64,000 bases of DNA from Camellia lanceoleosa (Eukaryota; Streptophyta; Magnoliopsida; Ericales; Theaceae): assembly GCA_025200525.1 (NCBI GenBank), contig CM045761.1, forward strand, positions 206,481,870 to 206,545,869, in the 5' to 3' direction. Of this stretch, positions 35,331-45,891 are shown piece after piece; the stretch's first letter is position 1; every line of letters starts with the position of its first letter. Under the pieces are notes generated by a model. The model did not search any database. It had not been told where the DNA came from and worked only from the letters and a program-made list of their open reading frames with translations. Position numbers and translations under genes: made by a program.

Positions 35331-36662
35331 CTCTGACTTCACCCGCACTTTATGTGCTTCCTTCTTGTCGGCTGGAAGGGTCCGTTCTCTGAGAAAAAGG
35401 ATGATAGGGTCCATCCAAGAGGGCCCTAGCTCGGCGCATAGTACTTCTGTCTGCCCGGTTGCTTCAATGCTGGGTCTTGGAAGGAATTCAATCAAAAGAG
35501 GGTTGGGAGATGAGCTATTGACCATGAAAGCCAGTCCAGCCAACTCATCTGCTCGGCCGTTTGCTTCTCGGCTAATTTGTTGGACCCTAATCGCCTGAAA
35601 TCGCTTGATGTGGTCCCTGACCAGTGCTTGGTACTTCACCATTCTGTCATCCTTTGCTTCGTATACCCCAGAAACTTGGTTAACCACAAGATGGGAATCA
35701 CTGTAAACCATTAGCTCGGATGCTTGCATCTGAGCCGAGCCCGAAACAACCAGACTATGACGCCTCGTACTCGACCTCGTTGTTGGATGCTAGGAAGCCA
35801 AGTGTGATAGAGTGTTCAATAGTCAGACCATCCGGCGAGATCAGAACTATACCTAGCCCGGCACCGTGACAGTTCGAGGCTCCATCAACAAAAAGTTTCC
35901 ACATCTCCCCCACAAAGAGCTTCCAGCATTTTGAGGGGTCTTGAGAGGCTTGGAGGTTAATGGAATCATGGCTACTCGACTGTTTGGTTCCAAGCTCTGT
36001 GCTGAGCGGCTCCACTACAGCCCCCCTTGGTGATTCGGCACCGGACTCAGCAAGTTGATCCGTAATGCCCAAGTCCGTAGGTGAATCGCCAGGTCGCGGT
36101 ATTATGCCGGCCGCAGTCTCTGTGTTGAGTGGTTCCACTTCTTCCCCCCCAGGTGATGCGGTACCGGACATAGCAAGTTGATCGGTGTTACCCAACTCTG
36201 TCATTGCATCGCCGGGTTGTAGAATTGTACTAACTGAAGGTGCTTCGGCGGGGCGCGCAAGTTCCGCGTCGCCAATACCGCCAAGCTGTTGTATTTCAGT
36301 CGGGCTTGCATTCTCCTCATTTGCCACGGCAATATCGACCGGCCATACCGGATGAGTTCCAAGTGAAAACTCAGCGACGAAATCGGCCAAGGTCAGGGCT
36401 TTTATAGCAATGCGCGGTTGGAACTTCACATCAAATTGTCCCAGTTCGACCGCCCACTTGAGAATTCGACCGGAAAAGTCCGCCCGTTCGAACAAAGCTT
36501 TAAGGGGGAACTCGGTCAAAACGATGATGGTATGGGCGTGGAAATAGTGTGCCAACTTCCTCGAAGCCATCATCAATGCCAACGCAAGCTTATCCAACGG
36601 CAAGTATCTCGACTCTGCCGGCAGCAAGGTTTTACTAACGTAGAAGATTGGGAGGTGCTTGA
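35331..36662 (-). pseudogene. Tat-2 RNase H region with duplicated linker
   Basis: The frame 36627-35755 begins at the Tekay-3 break ([20 protein letters not shown]) and runs through LADFVAEF. A 120-residue Pro/Gly/Glu-rich linker follows, and then RNase H ([30 protein letters not shown]). RNase H resumes in another frame at 35729 (LMVYSDSHLVVNQV, SREANGRADELAGLA). The linker contains two copies of an approximately 40-residue unit, each with PGD..T[ED]LG.TDQLA.SG and EPL.TE. The frameshift near 35750 lies between EYEA and the second half of RNase H. Confidence 0.84.
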
Positions 36663-37317
36663 TGTCACGTCCTCAAACCCGTCCCTAAAAGTTTGGGCAT
36701 GACCCGTTCGGACAACGAACCTTTAACCTGTTGTATATAACATACGGGGCCTTATCGGAAGCATTAATATGAAAATAATGACACAAAACAATTTCCATTG
36801 AGCTACTTCTACATGCCAGGATCTTATATAACATATGCATCATAGAAGACGAATAAAATTGCAAGCTACCCCCGGAGTAACAGTGTCTTACAATCTCATA
36901 TACAGTCCCAACCCTATCATTGGGCATATACAAAAGAAAAACAATTGAAGTTACACCTCCAACCTCAAATGGGCAACTAAGAAAAATAAGCCAACATTTT
37001 AACAACTTTACAAAAATAAATGACTTCATGTAGTGCCTGGACCCATGAAAGTTGACAAAAGAGAACGGGTGTCGTGGCTAGGACTGACCACTCGGTTGGT
37101 TACCTACAGAAACAAACATAACACAGAATGAGTCAAGCTCAGTGAATAGCAATATACAAATAAAACGGTGCTTGACTTGAATTACAACACAATGAAACAT
37201 AAAGGATGTATACATAGTTAGTCTGAATCCGTATTAATTTCATGACGGCCTTAGCCCATTTCTGGTACATGATGGTTTGCAACGTAATTTCTTGAAACAT
37301 GATGGCTGTGAGCCCTT

Positions 37318-37440
37318 ATACGAGGTGGCACAAGGCCCTTGAATGTGGTGGCATTAAGCCCTTGAATCATGTGGCATTAAGCCCTTGACTATAGTGGCAC
37401 GAGGCCCTTGAGTAAGTTGGCATTGAGCCCTTAAATATAC
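37318..37440. repeat. GGCCCTTGA short tandem array in the Tekay-3 LTR
   Basis: Units of about 23-24 bases read GTGGCACAAGGCCCTTGAAT or close variants. One unit present here is absent from the other LTR at 44280-44370, and flanking bases differ slightly. This is ordinary copy-number slippage after insertion. Confidence 0.75.
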
Positions 37441-37904
37441 TTGTATGAACTCAAGAGGTGTCTCACACGGATTCTAGAGGTGACTCACATCGTAGCACTT
37501 AGTTCCGTGTAGCACTTTGTTTCATATTACAATAACCAAACAACTTGATTTCATGTCTTACAGAATGAACGTTTTTCGTTTTTCCCATTTCTTTCTTTAC
37601 ATACTTGAGACATTCACATAGTTGCATAACATGCATGAACATCACACTCACGGCAATCATTAGCTACATATAAAACGTATAATGGCATTACTACTCGCAA
37701 TGTTGTGATGACATGTTTGTTCCGCCCGTAGTGTGCCCTGCACACATTCAAAACTCACACTTTAGTTTATTTTTTATATCAAATTACGTTCCGTTTTGCT
37801 TCATTTCGAATGAATTTATAAATATCAAAAAGACATCAAATACACATTTCGGCAATATTAGAGGGTTCTATACGCAAAACAGAGCAATTCAGGTTTTTTA
37901 GCAT

Positions 37905-38080
37905 GGGCCGCGACGCGTGAAAACCTCCCCGCACGTCTGACAAAATGCCCCGCATGCTTTTTAGGCGAATGAAAGCCCAAAAATTGTTCTTCTCCCGCGT
38001 CTGACCACAACCCCGCACGTCGGCGATTGGCTCCATGGCGTCGGCCATGACTCCCATGACGTCACGGTGATTCTGCACTT
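37905..38080. repeat. Divergent palindrome block, Tekay-3 3' LTR
   Basis: This is the counterpart of 44838-44995, but it holds no CACGTG core. It has CGTCTGA words (near 37935, 37999) plus CATGGCGTCGGCCATG and CATGACGTCA palindromes near 38035. Sequence on both sides matches the other LTR closely. Confidence 0.75.
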
Positions 38081-38966
38081 CCAGTCTGAAATTTGCTACA
38101 AAATTTGGTTCTTTTAGGAGTGTTTACAAGGCTTTAAATTGAAACTTTTAGATGCTAAATCATGGTTTAAAACATGTAAATTGAAAGTACAACACCACAA
38201 TTTAATCTAACTTGAATTGAATTAAGCCCATGAACATCACTCAATTGATTAGAACAAAAGTTGAAACACAACAACATAGTTTCATTCTTGAGGCTCCTAA
38301 CTTCACACACTTAACATAGATATACCAAAAACATAGTATAAACATGAATATCAATTTGATAAGCAAGGGAACAAGATGGTGCTCTCATGAAATAACTTGA
38401 ATTGAATCCAAAATTCATAAATAATAAGATTATCATACCAAGTCTTTACCACACACACATCCAAAACTTCATACAACATCAAAGGCTTCCTATCTCAAAT
38501 TGAGTAAGAGGATTAGGTTAGGGAGATTCAACTTACCTTGGCTTCAATTCTTTCTACTCTCCCTTCTCCTTAGCCTCTCATCTTTTTCCCCCAGAACATA
38601 TATGAAGTTTTCTAAGTCTTGAGGCTTCTCATAAACATATATATATATAGTTTGAATAAAGACAAAAATCAATCGTTTAAACATCTAAAATTAAAATTTC
38701 ACAGAAACGCTTAATATTACTTAAAAATTATGCTGATCACATATATGAGCTCAATTTCAGATAATTAAGCTCCTAAGGCTTCCAATTTCTACTTCTAACT
38801 TAGAGATGTAACAGATACTTTCGTTGTCTAACAGATAGACATCTCTAAACATCAAATTCCCTTACTTAACCATGATTTTTCAAAGGATTTCACAATAAGC
38901 ATGCAAAAACACAAAACAGAGTCTGAAAATATATCAGGAAATATGCACGAGGGTCGGGTTATTATA

Positions 38967-38983
38967 TTCTCCCCCCCTTAAAA
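38967..38983 (-). other. Tekay-3 polypurine tract
   Basis: On the minus strand, TTAAGGGGGGGAGAA directly precedes the 3' LTR start. It is long and pure, a textbook plus-strand priming site, and it fixes the LTR boundary. Confidence 0.88.
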
Positions 38984-39010
38984 AGTTTGGTCCCTCAAAC
39001 TTGGTGTACC

Positions 39011-40200
39011 TTAGGGTAGAAACAAATACGGGTACTGGTATTGCATTTCTTCCTCTCTTTCCCACATTGCGTCGGTTCCGTAATGTTCTTGCCATTCTAC
39101 CTTCACCATTGGAATTTCTCGGTTTCGTAAGTGTTTTACTTGTCGGTCTAAAATGCGAATTGGTTTTTCCTCGTAAATTAGCTTGTCATCCAACTCAATT
39201 TGGTGGTAATCAATGACGTGTAACGGATCCGGAAGATACCCGCGAAGCATGGAGACATAAAACACGTTATGCACTTGACTCATATTGGGTGGAAGAGCAA
39301 CTCGATAAGCCACTGGGCCTACCCTTTCCAAAATTTGGAAGGGACCAACATAGCGGGGTGTTAACTTACCCCTTTTTCCGAACCTCAGGTGGCCTTTCAT
39401 CAGAGTGACCTTTACAAAAACATGATCATCCACTTTAAATTCTAAATCCCTCCGCCGGTTGTCCGCATAACTTTTTTGTCTACTTTGGGCAGTTTTCAAT
39501 CTCTCCCGAATAGTTTTAACTTTTTCAGTGGTGAACTGAACAATTTCCGGTCCGAGTAAGGATTTCTCCCCAACTTCAGCCCAACACACGGGAGAACGAC
39601 ATGATCTTCCATATAGAGGGTGCCATTTCGATGATTGAGTGGTAACTATTGTTGTATGCGAACTCTACCAACGGTAGATGGGTTTCCCAACTTCCTTGAA
39701 AATCTAGCACACACATCCGGAGCATGTCTTCCAGAGTTTGTATCGTTCTCTCAGATTGACCGTCTGTCTGAGGATGGAAACCTGTACTGAACTTTAACTC
39801 CGTACCCATGGCTTCTTGTAAACTCTGCCAGAATTTGGAAACAAACTTCGGATCCCTATCTGACACAATTGAGACCGGTACACCATGTAGCCTTACAATT
39901 TCGTTCACATAAATTACTGCCAATTTGTCTGCATTATATTGTGTTTTTACAGGTAAGAAATGGGCGGACTTAGTTAGTCGGTCCACAATGACCCATATTG
40001 AATTCATGCCTCGAGGAGTCCGTGGTAACCCCACAACAAAATCCATGGTCAAATGTTCCCACTTCCATTCTGGGATTGGAAGGGGCTGTAGTAACCCTAC
40101 TGGTCTCTGATGCTCCGCTTTTACTTGCTAGCATTGCAAACATTTAGAGACGAACTCCGCGATCTCCTTCTTCATACTTGGCTACCAAAAGTTTTGTTTC
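39011..40200 (-). pseudogene. Tekay-3 integrase and chromodomain
   Basis: Frame 40052-39576 holds the integrase core: [33 protein letters not shown] and [18 protein letters not shown], with the catalytic Asp, Asp and Glu present. A frameshift near 39590 moves to frame 39589-39011: KSYADNRRRDLEFKVDDHVF, KLTPRYVGPFQILERVGPVA (the GPF/Y module), and then YEEKPIRILDRQVKHLRNR with VKVEWQEHYGTDAMWEREEE. That last part is a chromodomain-like tail typical of Tekay chromoviruses. It is thought to steer integration to marked chromatin. Confidence 0.88.
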
Positions 40201-40964
40201 AACTCTCGGTACATTTTGGTACTCCCGGGATGTATTGCAAATCTTGAAGTATGTGCTTCTTCCATCAGTTTTTGTTTAAGGTTCGACACATTGGGGACAC
40301 ATATTCGGTTTTGAAATTTGAGCACCGTATTTACTAAACTGAACCCCGACTTCGACTTGGCTCCTAACTCATCACGTATCTTCCTTAGAGTATCATCTTC
40401 CATTTGATGCAATTTAATTTCCTCAATTAAGGTCGGTTGGGCTCTCACTGTTGCCAGTAAGGCTTCTTGTCCATGTAATACAAGGTCCACTTCCATTTTA
40501 GCTAATTCATCTGTTAACTCTTTTTGCTCTGTCACCAAATGTGTTAAAGTTCTCATACTTTTTCGACTAAGTGCATTCGCAACTGTGTTGGCTTTGCCAG
40601 GGTGGTAGTGGATCTGCAAATCGTAATCTTTAATAAGTTCCAACCATCTTCGCTGCCGCATGTTCAACTCTTTCTGAGTAAAAAGGTACTTGAGACTCTT
40701 GTGGTCAGTATATACTTCGCAGGTAGTACCATACAAATAATGTCTCCATATTTTTAAAGCAAAGACTACTGCTGCTAACTCGAGATCATGCGTAGGATAA
40801 TTTTTCTCATGGGGTTTCAATTGACGAGAAGCATAAGCAATAACTCTCCCATTTTGCATAAGTACACAACCAAGCCCTTTGTATGACGCATCACTGTAAA
40901 TTACAAACCCCTCAGTACCGGATGGTAAGGCCAACACTGGTGCCGTAGTCAACTTTGTCTTCAA
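40182..40964 (-). pseudogene. Tekay-3 RNase H
   Basis: The sequence reads [80 protein letters not shown] and [10 protein letters not shown]. The catalytic Asp (YSDAS), Glu (HDLELAAV) and Asp (YTDHKS) are all seen. The frame then runs on to the integrase zinc-binding region ([16 protein letters not shown]) and stops at 40182. A frameshift at about 41020 separates it from RT. Confidence 0.87.
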
Positions 40965-41020
40965 GTCTTGGAAAGCAGATTCCCGCTCATCTAACCATTC
41001 AAACGTAACTCCCTTTCGAG

Positions 41021-41930
41021 TCAGTTGTTATGGCAATGACAATTTTGGAAAAATCTTGAGCGAAATGCGTAATAACCTGCTAACCCCATAAAGCTACGCA
41101 CTTCAGTCACATTAGTGGGAGTTGGCCAATTCACGATCGCCTCAATCTTATGTGGATCAACAGAAACTCCTTCTTTTGTGATAACATGCCCCAAAAATGC
41201 TACTTCTCGTAGCCAAAATTCACATTTCTTCAGCTTTGCATACAATTTCTTTTCCCGGAGGGTTTGAAGGATCAATCGAAGATGATTCTCGTGAGCTTCT
41301 GCATCCTTCGAATAAATGAGAATATCATCAATAAAGACTACCACAAATTCATCCAAATAGGGCTTAAAGACGCGGTTCATCAAATCCATAAAGGCTGCTG
41401 GGGCATTTGTAACTCCAAAGGGCATAACCAGAAATTCATAATGACCGTACCGGGTTCGAAAAGTTGTTTTCTCGACATCATCAACTTTAACCTTTAATTG
41501 ATGGTATCCGGACCGTAAATCAATCTTCGAAAAGACTTGAGCCCCTTGTAGTTGATCAAATAAGTCATCAATCCTTGGCAACGGATACTTATTCTTAATT
41601 GTTACCTTATTAAGTTCCCTGTAATCGATACAAAGCCGGAGTGTTCCATCCTTCTTTTTCACAAACAAAACTGGTGCACCCCACGGAGACACACTTGGAC
41701 GGATGAATCTCTTGTCTAATAAATCTTGCAACTGGATTTTTAGTTCCTTCATCCCAGCTGGTGACATTCTATACGGAGTCTTCGAAATGGGTTGAGTTTC
41801 AATGGTAAACTCAATTTCACGGTCTATCAACTGCCCTGGCAATTCTTCAGGAAAAACATCTGGAAATTTATAAACGATTGGGATCATGTCGATATGTCCA
41901 TTCACCACTTGCCCTTCCAAAACACTGCAT
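41021..41930 (-). pseudogene. Tekay-3 reverse transcriptase
   Basis: The frame shows [90 protein letters not shown] and the catalytic [10 protein letters not shown]. The thumb follows ([20 protein letters not shown]) to [10 protein letters not shown] frameshift just after GYY at about 41060 diverts it. The catalytic residues are intact, so this copy was recently functional. Confidence 0.88.
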
Positions 41931-43270
41931 AAATACCCGACATCCTTTAAAGTAATTTACAAGCCTTTCTTCTTTGAGATCAAATCTGATTGGAGAAGTT
42001 ACTTCCTGTCCCTGAAAAATGGACTCAGATTGTCCCGGTGAGCGAACACTGATTTGTTTAGTCACGCAGTTTATAGTTGCACCGTTTTCACTCAACCAAT
42101 CCATCCCCAGAATAATATCAAAATATGTCATGTCAAGTGGTAACAAATTAGCATATGCCCGAATATCTCCCAAGTAGAGTTCACAAGCGACATATATGGA
42201 AGTACAAATTATAGAATCTCCCAAAGGTGAGGACACAGAGAGTATATAGGGTAAGACTTCTTCAGGTTTATCTAAATGAGGAGCAAATAGTTTTGACACA
42301 AAAGAATGGGTAGAGCCAGAATCAAATAACACACAAGCAGAGTGACCATAAACCATAAATGTACCTGACACCACCGTTGCTGCATTTTGCACATCTCCCG
42401 GGACCAAAGCAAACACCCTGCCCTGTCTTGTAGTATCTTTGTTGTTAGTAGTTTTGGCCAGTGCCTTAGTGTTGGTGGTTGGTGCCGATCCCGCTGAACT
42501 GGTAGCAGTCCTGTTGCCATTTTGTTGCTGCTTCCTCTGAAGGCAATCCCTTATCACATGACCCGTTTTTCCACAGTGAAAATAGGCTCCAGACCCTTGA
42601 TAGCACGTTCCCCGATGCCTTTTTCCACACTCTGGACATACGGGAATTGAACCCTGACTGGGGGTAGAAGTAGTCGAAGTCCCTGAATTTTGTTTCTTGT
42701 TTGGTGGAGTAATTGACCCCTTCAACCACTGGACATTCTGTCTCTTTCCTTTCCATTCAGAGATTCGGTTCTGACTAGCGAGGTTTCCTTCTGCTATGAT
42801 CGCTCTCTCCAATACGTCGACATAAGTGGGTAGTTTCAACATATTGACCTTGTCCAGAATAGCACCCCGTAGTCCTCCTTCAAACTTTCGTGCCTTCTTA
42901 TAGTCTGTGTCTACCATATGAGGCATAAACCGGGCTAATTCCGCAAGTTGGGCCTCAGTTACCTTTTATCCCGTACACTTTGTGGGAAATATTTATCATA
43001 AAACAATTCCAAGAACCTATCCTATGTCAGCCCTTGATGCATCATTCTGGTTAGCATCCACCACCTCCGCGCCTCGTCTTCAAGGGTAAAGGCAGCCAGT
43101 TGCACCTTTTGAGCTTCGGTGCAAGGGAAAACTTCAAATAACTTCTCTATTCCCAACACCCATGCCTCTGCTTTCATTGGCTCTATTCCTCCTTTAAAGG
43201 ATGGCGGCTTCATCTTTTTAAATTCCTTAGTGAGGGTAATGGTTCGGTTTTCAGCATGAAAGTCTTGCAC
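41868..43270 (-). pseudogene. Tekay-3 gag and protease
   Basis: The gag N-terminal part (43270-43022) has KEFKKMKPPSFKGG and EAWVLGIEKLF, then EDEARRWW. After a stop and shift the frame 42926-41868 continues (KARKFEGGLRG) to a zinc-knuckle region, YFHCGKTGHVIRDC, where the first Cys of C-x2-C is Tyr. Protease follows with CVLFDSGSTHSFVS, keeping the DSG catalytic triplet, and DIILGMDWL. The frame ends with an out-of-frame tail near 41930, where another shift leads into RT. Confidence 0.85.
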
Positions 43271-43601
43271 TACAAGTGGAGGTACTGGCAGTGGTGGCGG
43301 TTGTTGTTGAAATTTTGTTCTTTGTTATTCTTAGTAATGTTTCTGCCATTTCCATAATCATTCTCTCCATCCTATCCAGCCGTGCCGAAGTAGCATCTTC
43401 CGTATCTTCTGTCCTTGTCCTCACCATAGCCTACACAACAATCAATTATACACAATAGACATCAACCCCCAATTGTTAGCATTATCAGAGTTCATATAAT
43501 GTTGCCATCGACTTTTCATTTACTTTCAGGGTGTCATACATAATGCCTAAATCTTTTCTAGACACCCTAAGCTCAATGGATCCGTGTGTGAGATAGCAAC
43601 T

Positions 43602-43617
43602 CGTGGGCTAATACCAC
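43602..43617 (-). other. Tekay-3 primer-binding site
   Basis: On the minus strand the bases after the 5' LTR read AGTGGTATTAGCCCACG. TGGTAT(C/T)AG is the usual complement to the 3' end of initiator tRNA-Met. The match decays after the first nine bases. Confidence 0.65.
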
Positions 43618-43618
43618 T

Positions 43619-45886
43619 TGTCACGTCCTCAAACCCGCCCCTAAAAGTTTGGGCATGACCCGTTCGGACAACGAACCTTTAACCTGTTGTATATAACATA
43701 CGGGGCCTTATTGGAAGCATTAATATGAAAATAATGACACAAAACAATTTCCATTGAGCTATTTCTACATGCCAGGATCTTATATAACACATGCATCATA
43801 GAAGACAGATAAAATTCCAAGCTACCCCCAGAGTAACAGTGTCTTACAATCTCATATACAGTCCCAGCCCTATCATTGGGCATATACAAAATAAAAACCA
43901 TTGAAGTTCTACACCTCCAACCTCAAATGGGCAACCAAGAAAAATAAACCAACATTTTAACAACTTTACAAAAATAAATGGCTTCATGTAGTGCCTGGAC
44001 CCATGAAAGTTGACAAAAGAAGCGGTGTAAGTGGCTAGGACTGACCACTCGGTTGGATACCTACAGAAATAGACATAACACAGAATGAGTCAAGCTTAGT
44101 GAATAGTAATATACAAATAAAATGGTGCTTGACTTGAATTACAACACAATGAAACATAAAGGATGCATACATAGTTAGTCTGAATCCGTATTAATTTCAT
44201 GATGGCCTTAGCCCATTTCTGGTACATGATGGTTTGCAACGTAATTTCTTGAAACATGATGGCTGTGAGCCCTTATACGTGGTGGCACAAAGCCCTTGAA
44301 TGTGGTGGGGTTAAGCCCTTGACTATAGTGGCACGAGGCCCTTGAGTAAGTTGGCATTGAGCCCTTAAATATACTTGTATGAACTCAAGAGGTGTCTCAC
44401 ACGGATTTTAGAGGCGACTCATATCGTAGCACTTAGTTCTGTGTAGCACTTTGTTTCATATTACAATAACCGAACAACTTGATTTCATGTCTTACAGAAT
44501 GAACGTTTTTCGTTTTTCCCATTTCTTTCATTACATACTTGAGACATTCACATAGTTGCATAACATGCATGAACATCACACTCACGGCAATCATTAGCTA
44601 CATATAAAACGTATAACGGTATTACTACTCATAGTGTTGTGATGACGTGCTTGTTCCGCCTATAGTGTGCCCTGCACATATTCAAAACTCACATTTTAGT
44701 TTATTTTTCATATCAAATTACGTCCCGTTTCGCTTCATTTCGAATGAATTTATAAATATCAAAAAGGCATCAAATACACATTTCGACAATATTAGAGGGT
44801 TCTACACGCAAAACGGAGCAATTCGAGTTTTTCAGCATGGGCCGCACGTGCGGCTGTGAGCCCTGCACGTGCGGCAAAATGCCCTCACACGTGCTTTTTA
44901 GGCAGAATGAAAACCCAAAAATTGTTCTTCTCCTGCACGTGCGGCCACAACCCCCGCACGTGCGGCGATTGGCTCCCGCACGTGCGGCGATTCTGCACTT
45001 CCAGTCCGAAATTTGCTACAAAATTTGGTTCTTTTAGGAGTGTTTACAAGGCTTTAAATTGAAACTTTTAGATGCTAAATCATGGTTTAAAACATGTAAA
45101 TTGAAAGTACAACACCACAATTTAATCTAACTTGAATTGAATTAAGCCCATGAACATCACTCAATTGATTAGAACAAAAGTTGAAGCACAACAACATAGT
45201 TTCATTCTTGAGGCTCCTAACTTCACACACTTAACATAGATATATACCAAAAACATAGTATAAACATGAATATCAATTTGATAAGCAAGGGAACAAGATG
45301 GTGCTCTCATTAAATAACTTGAATTGAATCCAAAATTCATAAATAATAAGATTATCATACCAAGTCTTTACCACACACACATCCAAAACTTCATACAACA
45401 TCAAAGGCTTCCTATCTCAAATTGAGTAAGAGGATTAGGTTAGGGAGATTCAACTTACCTTGGCTTCAATTCTTTCTACTCTCCCTTGTCCTTAGCCTCT
45501 CTTCTTTTTCCCCCAGAACATATATGAAGTTTTCTAAGTCTTGAGGCTTCTCATAAACATATATATATAGTTTGAACAAAGACAAAAATCAATCGTTTAA
45601 ACATCTAAAATTGAAATTTCACAAAAATGCTTAATATTACTTAAAAATTATGCTGATCACATATATGAGCTCAATTTTAGATAATTAAGCTCCTAAGGCT
45701 TCCAATTTCTACTTCTAACTTACAGATGTAACAGATACTTTCGTTGTCTAACAGATAGACATCTCTAAACATCAAATTCCCTTACTTAACCATGATTTTT
45801 CAAAGGATTTCACAATAAGCATGCAAAAACACAAAACAGAGTCTAAAAATATATCAGGAAATATGCATGAGGGTCGGGTTATTACA
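43619..45886 (-). repeat. Tekay-3 5' LTR
   Basis: The LTR is 2268 bp. In element sense it runs from TGTAATAACCCGACCC to GAGGACGTGACA. It is nearly identical to the 3' LTR apart from small indels and the palindrome block. Its terminal motifs group it with solo LTRs A-D. Confidence 0.88.
44838..44995. repeat. CCGCACGTGCGG palindrome cluster, Tekay-3 5' LTR
   Basis: Six CACGTG cores occur in about 160 bases, four in GCACGTGCGGC contexts. Read from the LTR start (45886) it lies about 0.9-1.05 kb in, the same slot as the CTCGAG blocks in solo LTRs A-D. CACGTG is the core of plant G-box elements. Confidence 0.87.
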
Positions 45887-45891
45887 CTTGA

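Larger units (their letters stand above)
36663..38966 (-). repeat. Tekay-3 3' LTR
   Basis: The LTR is 2304 bp. In element sense it starts TATAATAACCCGACCC (the usual TG decayed to TA) and ends GAGGACGTGACA. It is nearly identical by eye to 43619-45886 except for a 24-bp repeat array near 37318-37430 and the palindrome block near 37900-38075. The LTR end resembles those of solo LTRs A-D. Confidence 0.88.
36663..45886 (-). mobile_element. Tekay-3: chromovirus nested in Tat-2 pol
   Basis: A 9224-bp Ty3/Gypsy element is flanked by perfect CTTGA duplications (36658-36662 and 45887-45891). It has two 2.3-kb LTRs, a tRNA-Met-like primer site, gag-pol on the minus strand, a C-terminal chromodomain and a strong polypurine tract. 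The long LTRs, fused gag-pol order and chromodomain fit the Tekay (Del) lineage. It split Tat-2 between RT and RNase H: joining the flanks restores the reading [17 protein letters not shown]. Its own frames have several stops and shifts, so it is non-autonomous, but it is the youngest-looking complete element here. Confidence 0.9.
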
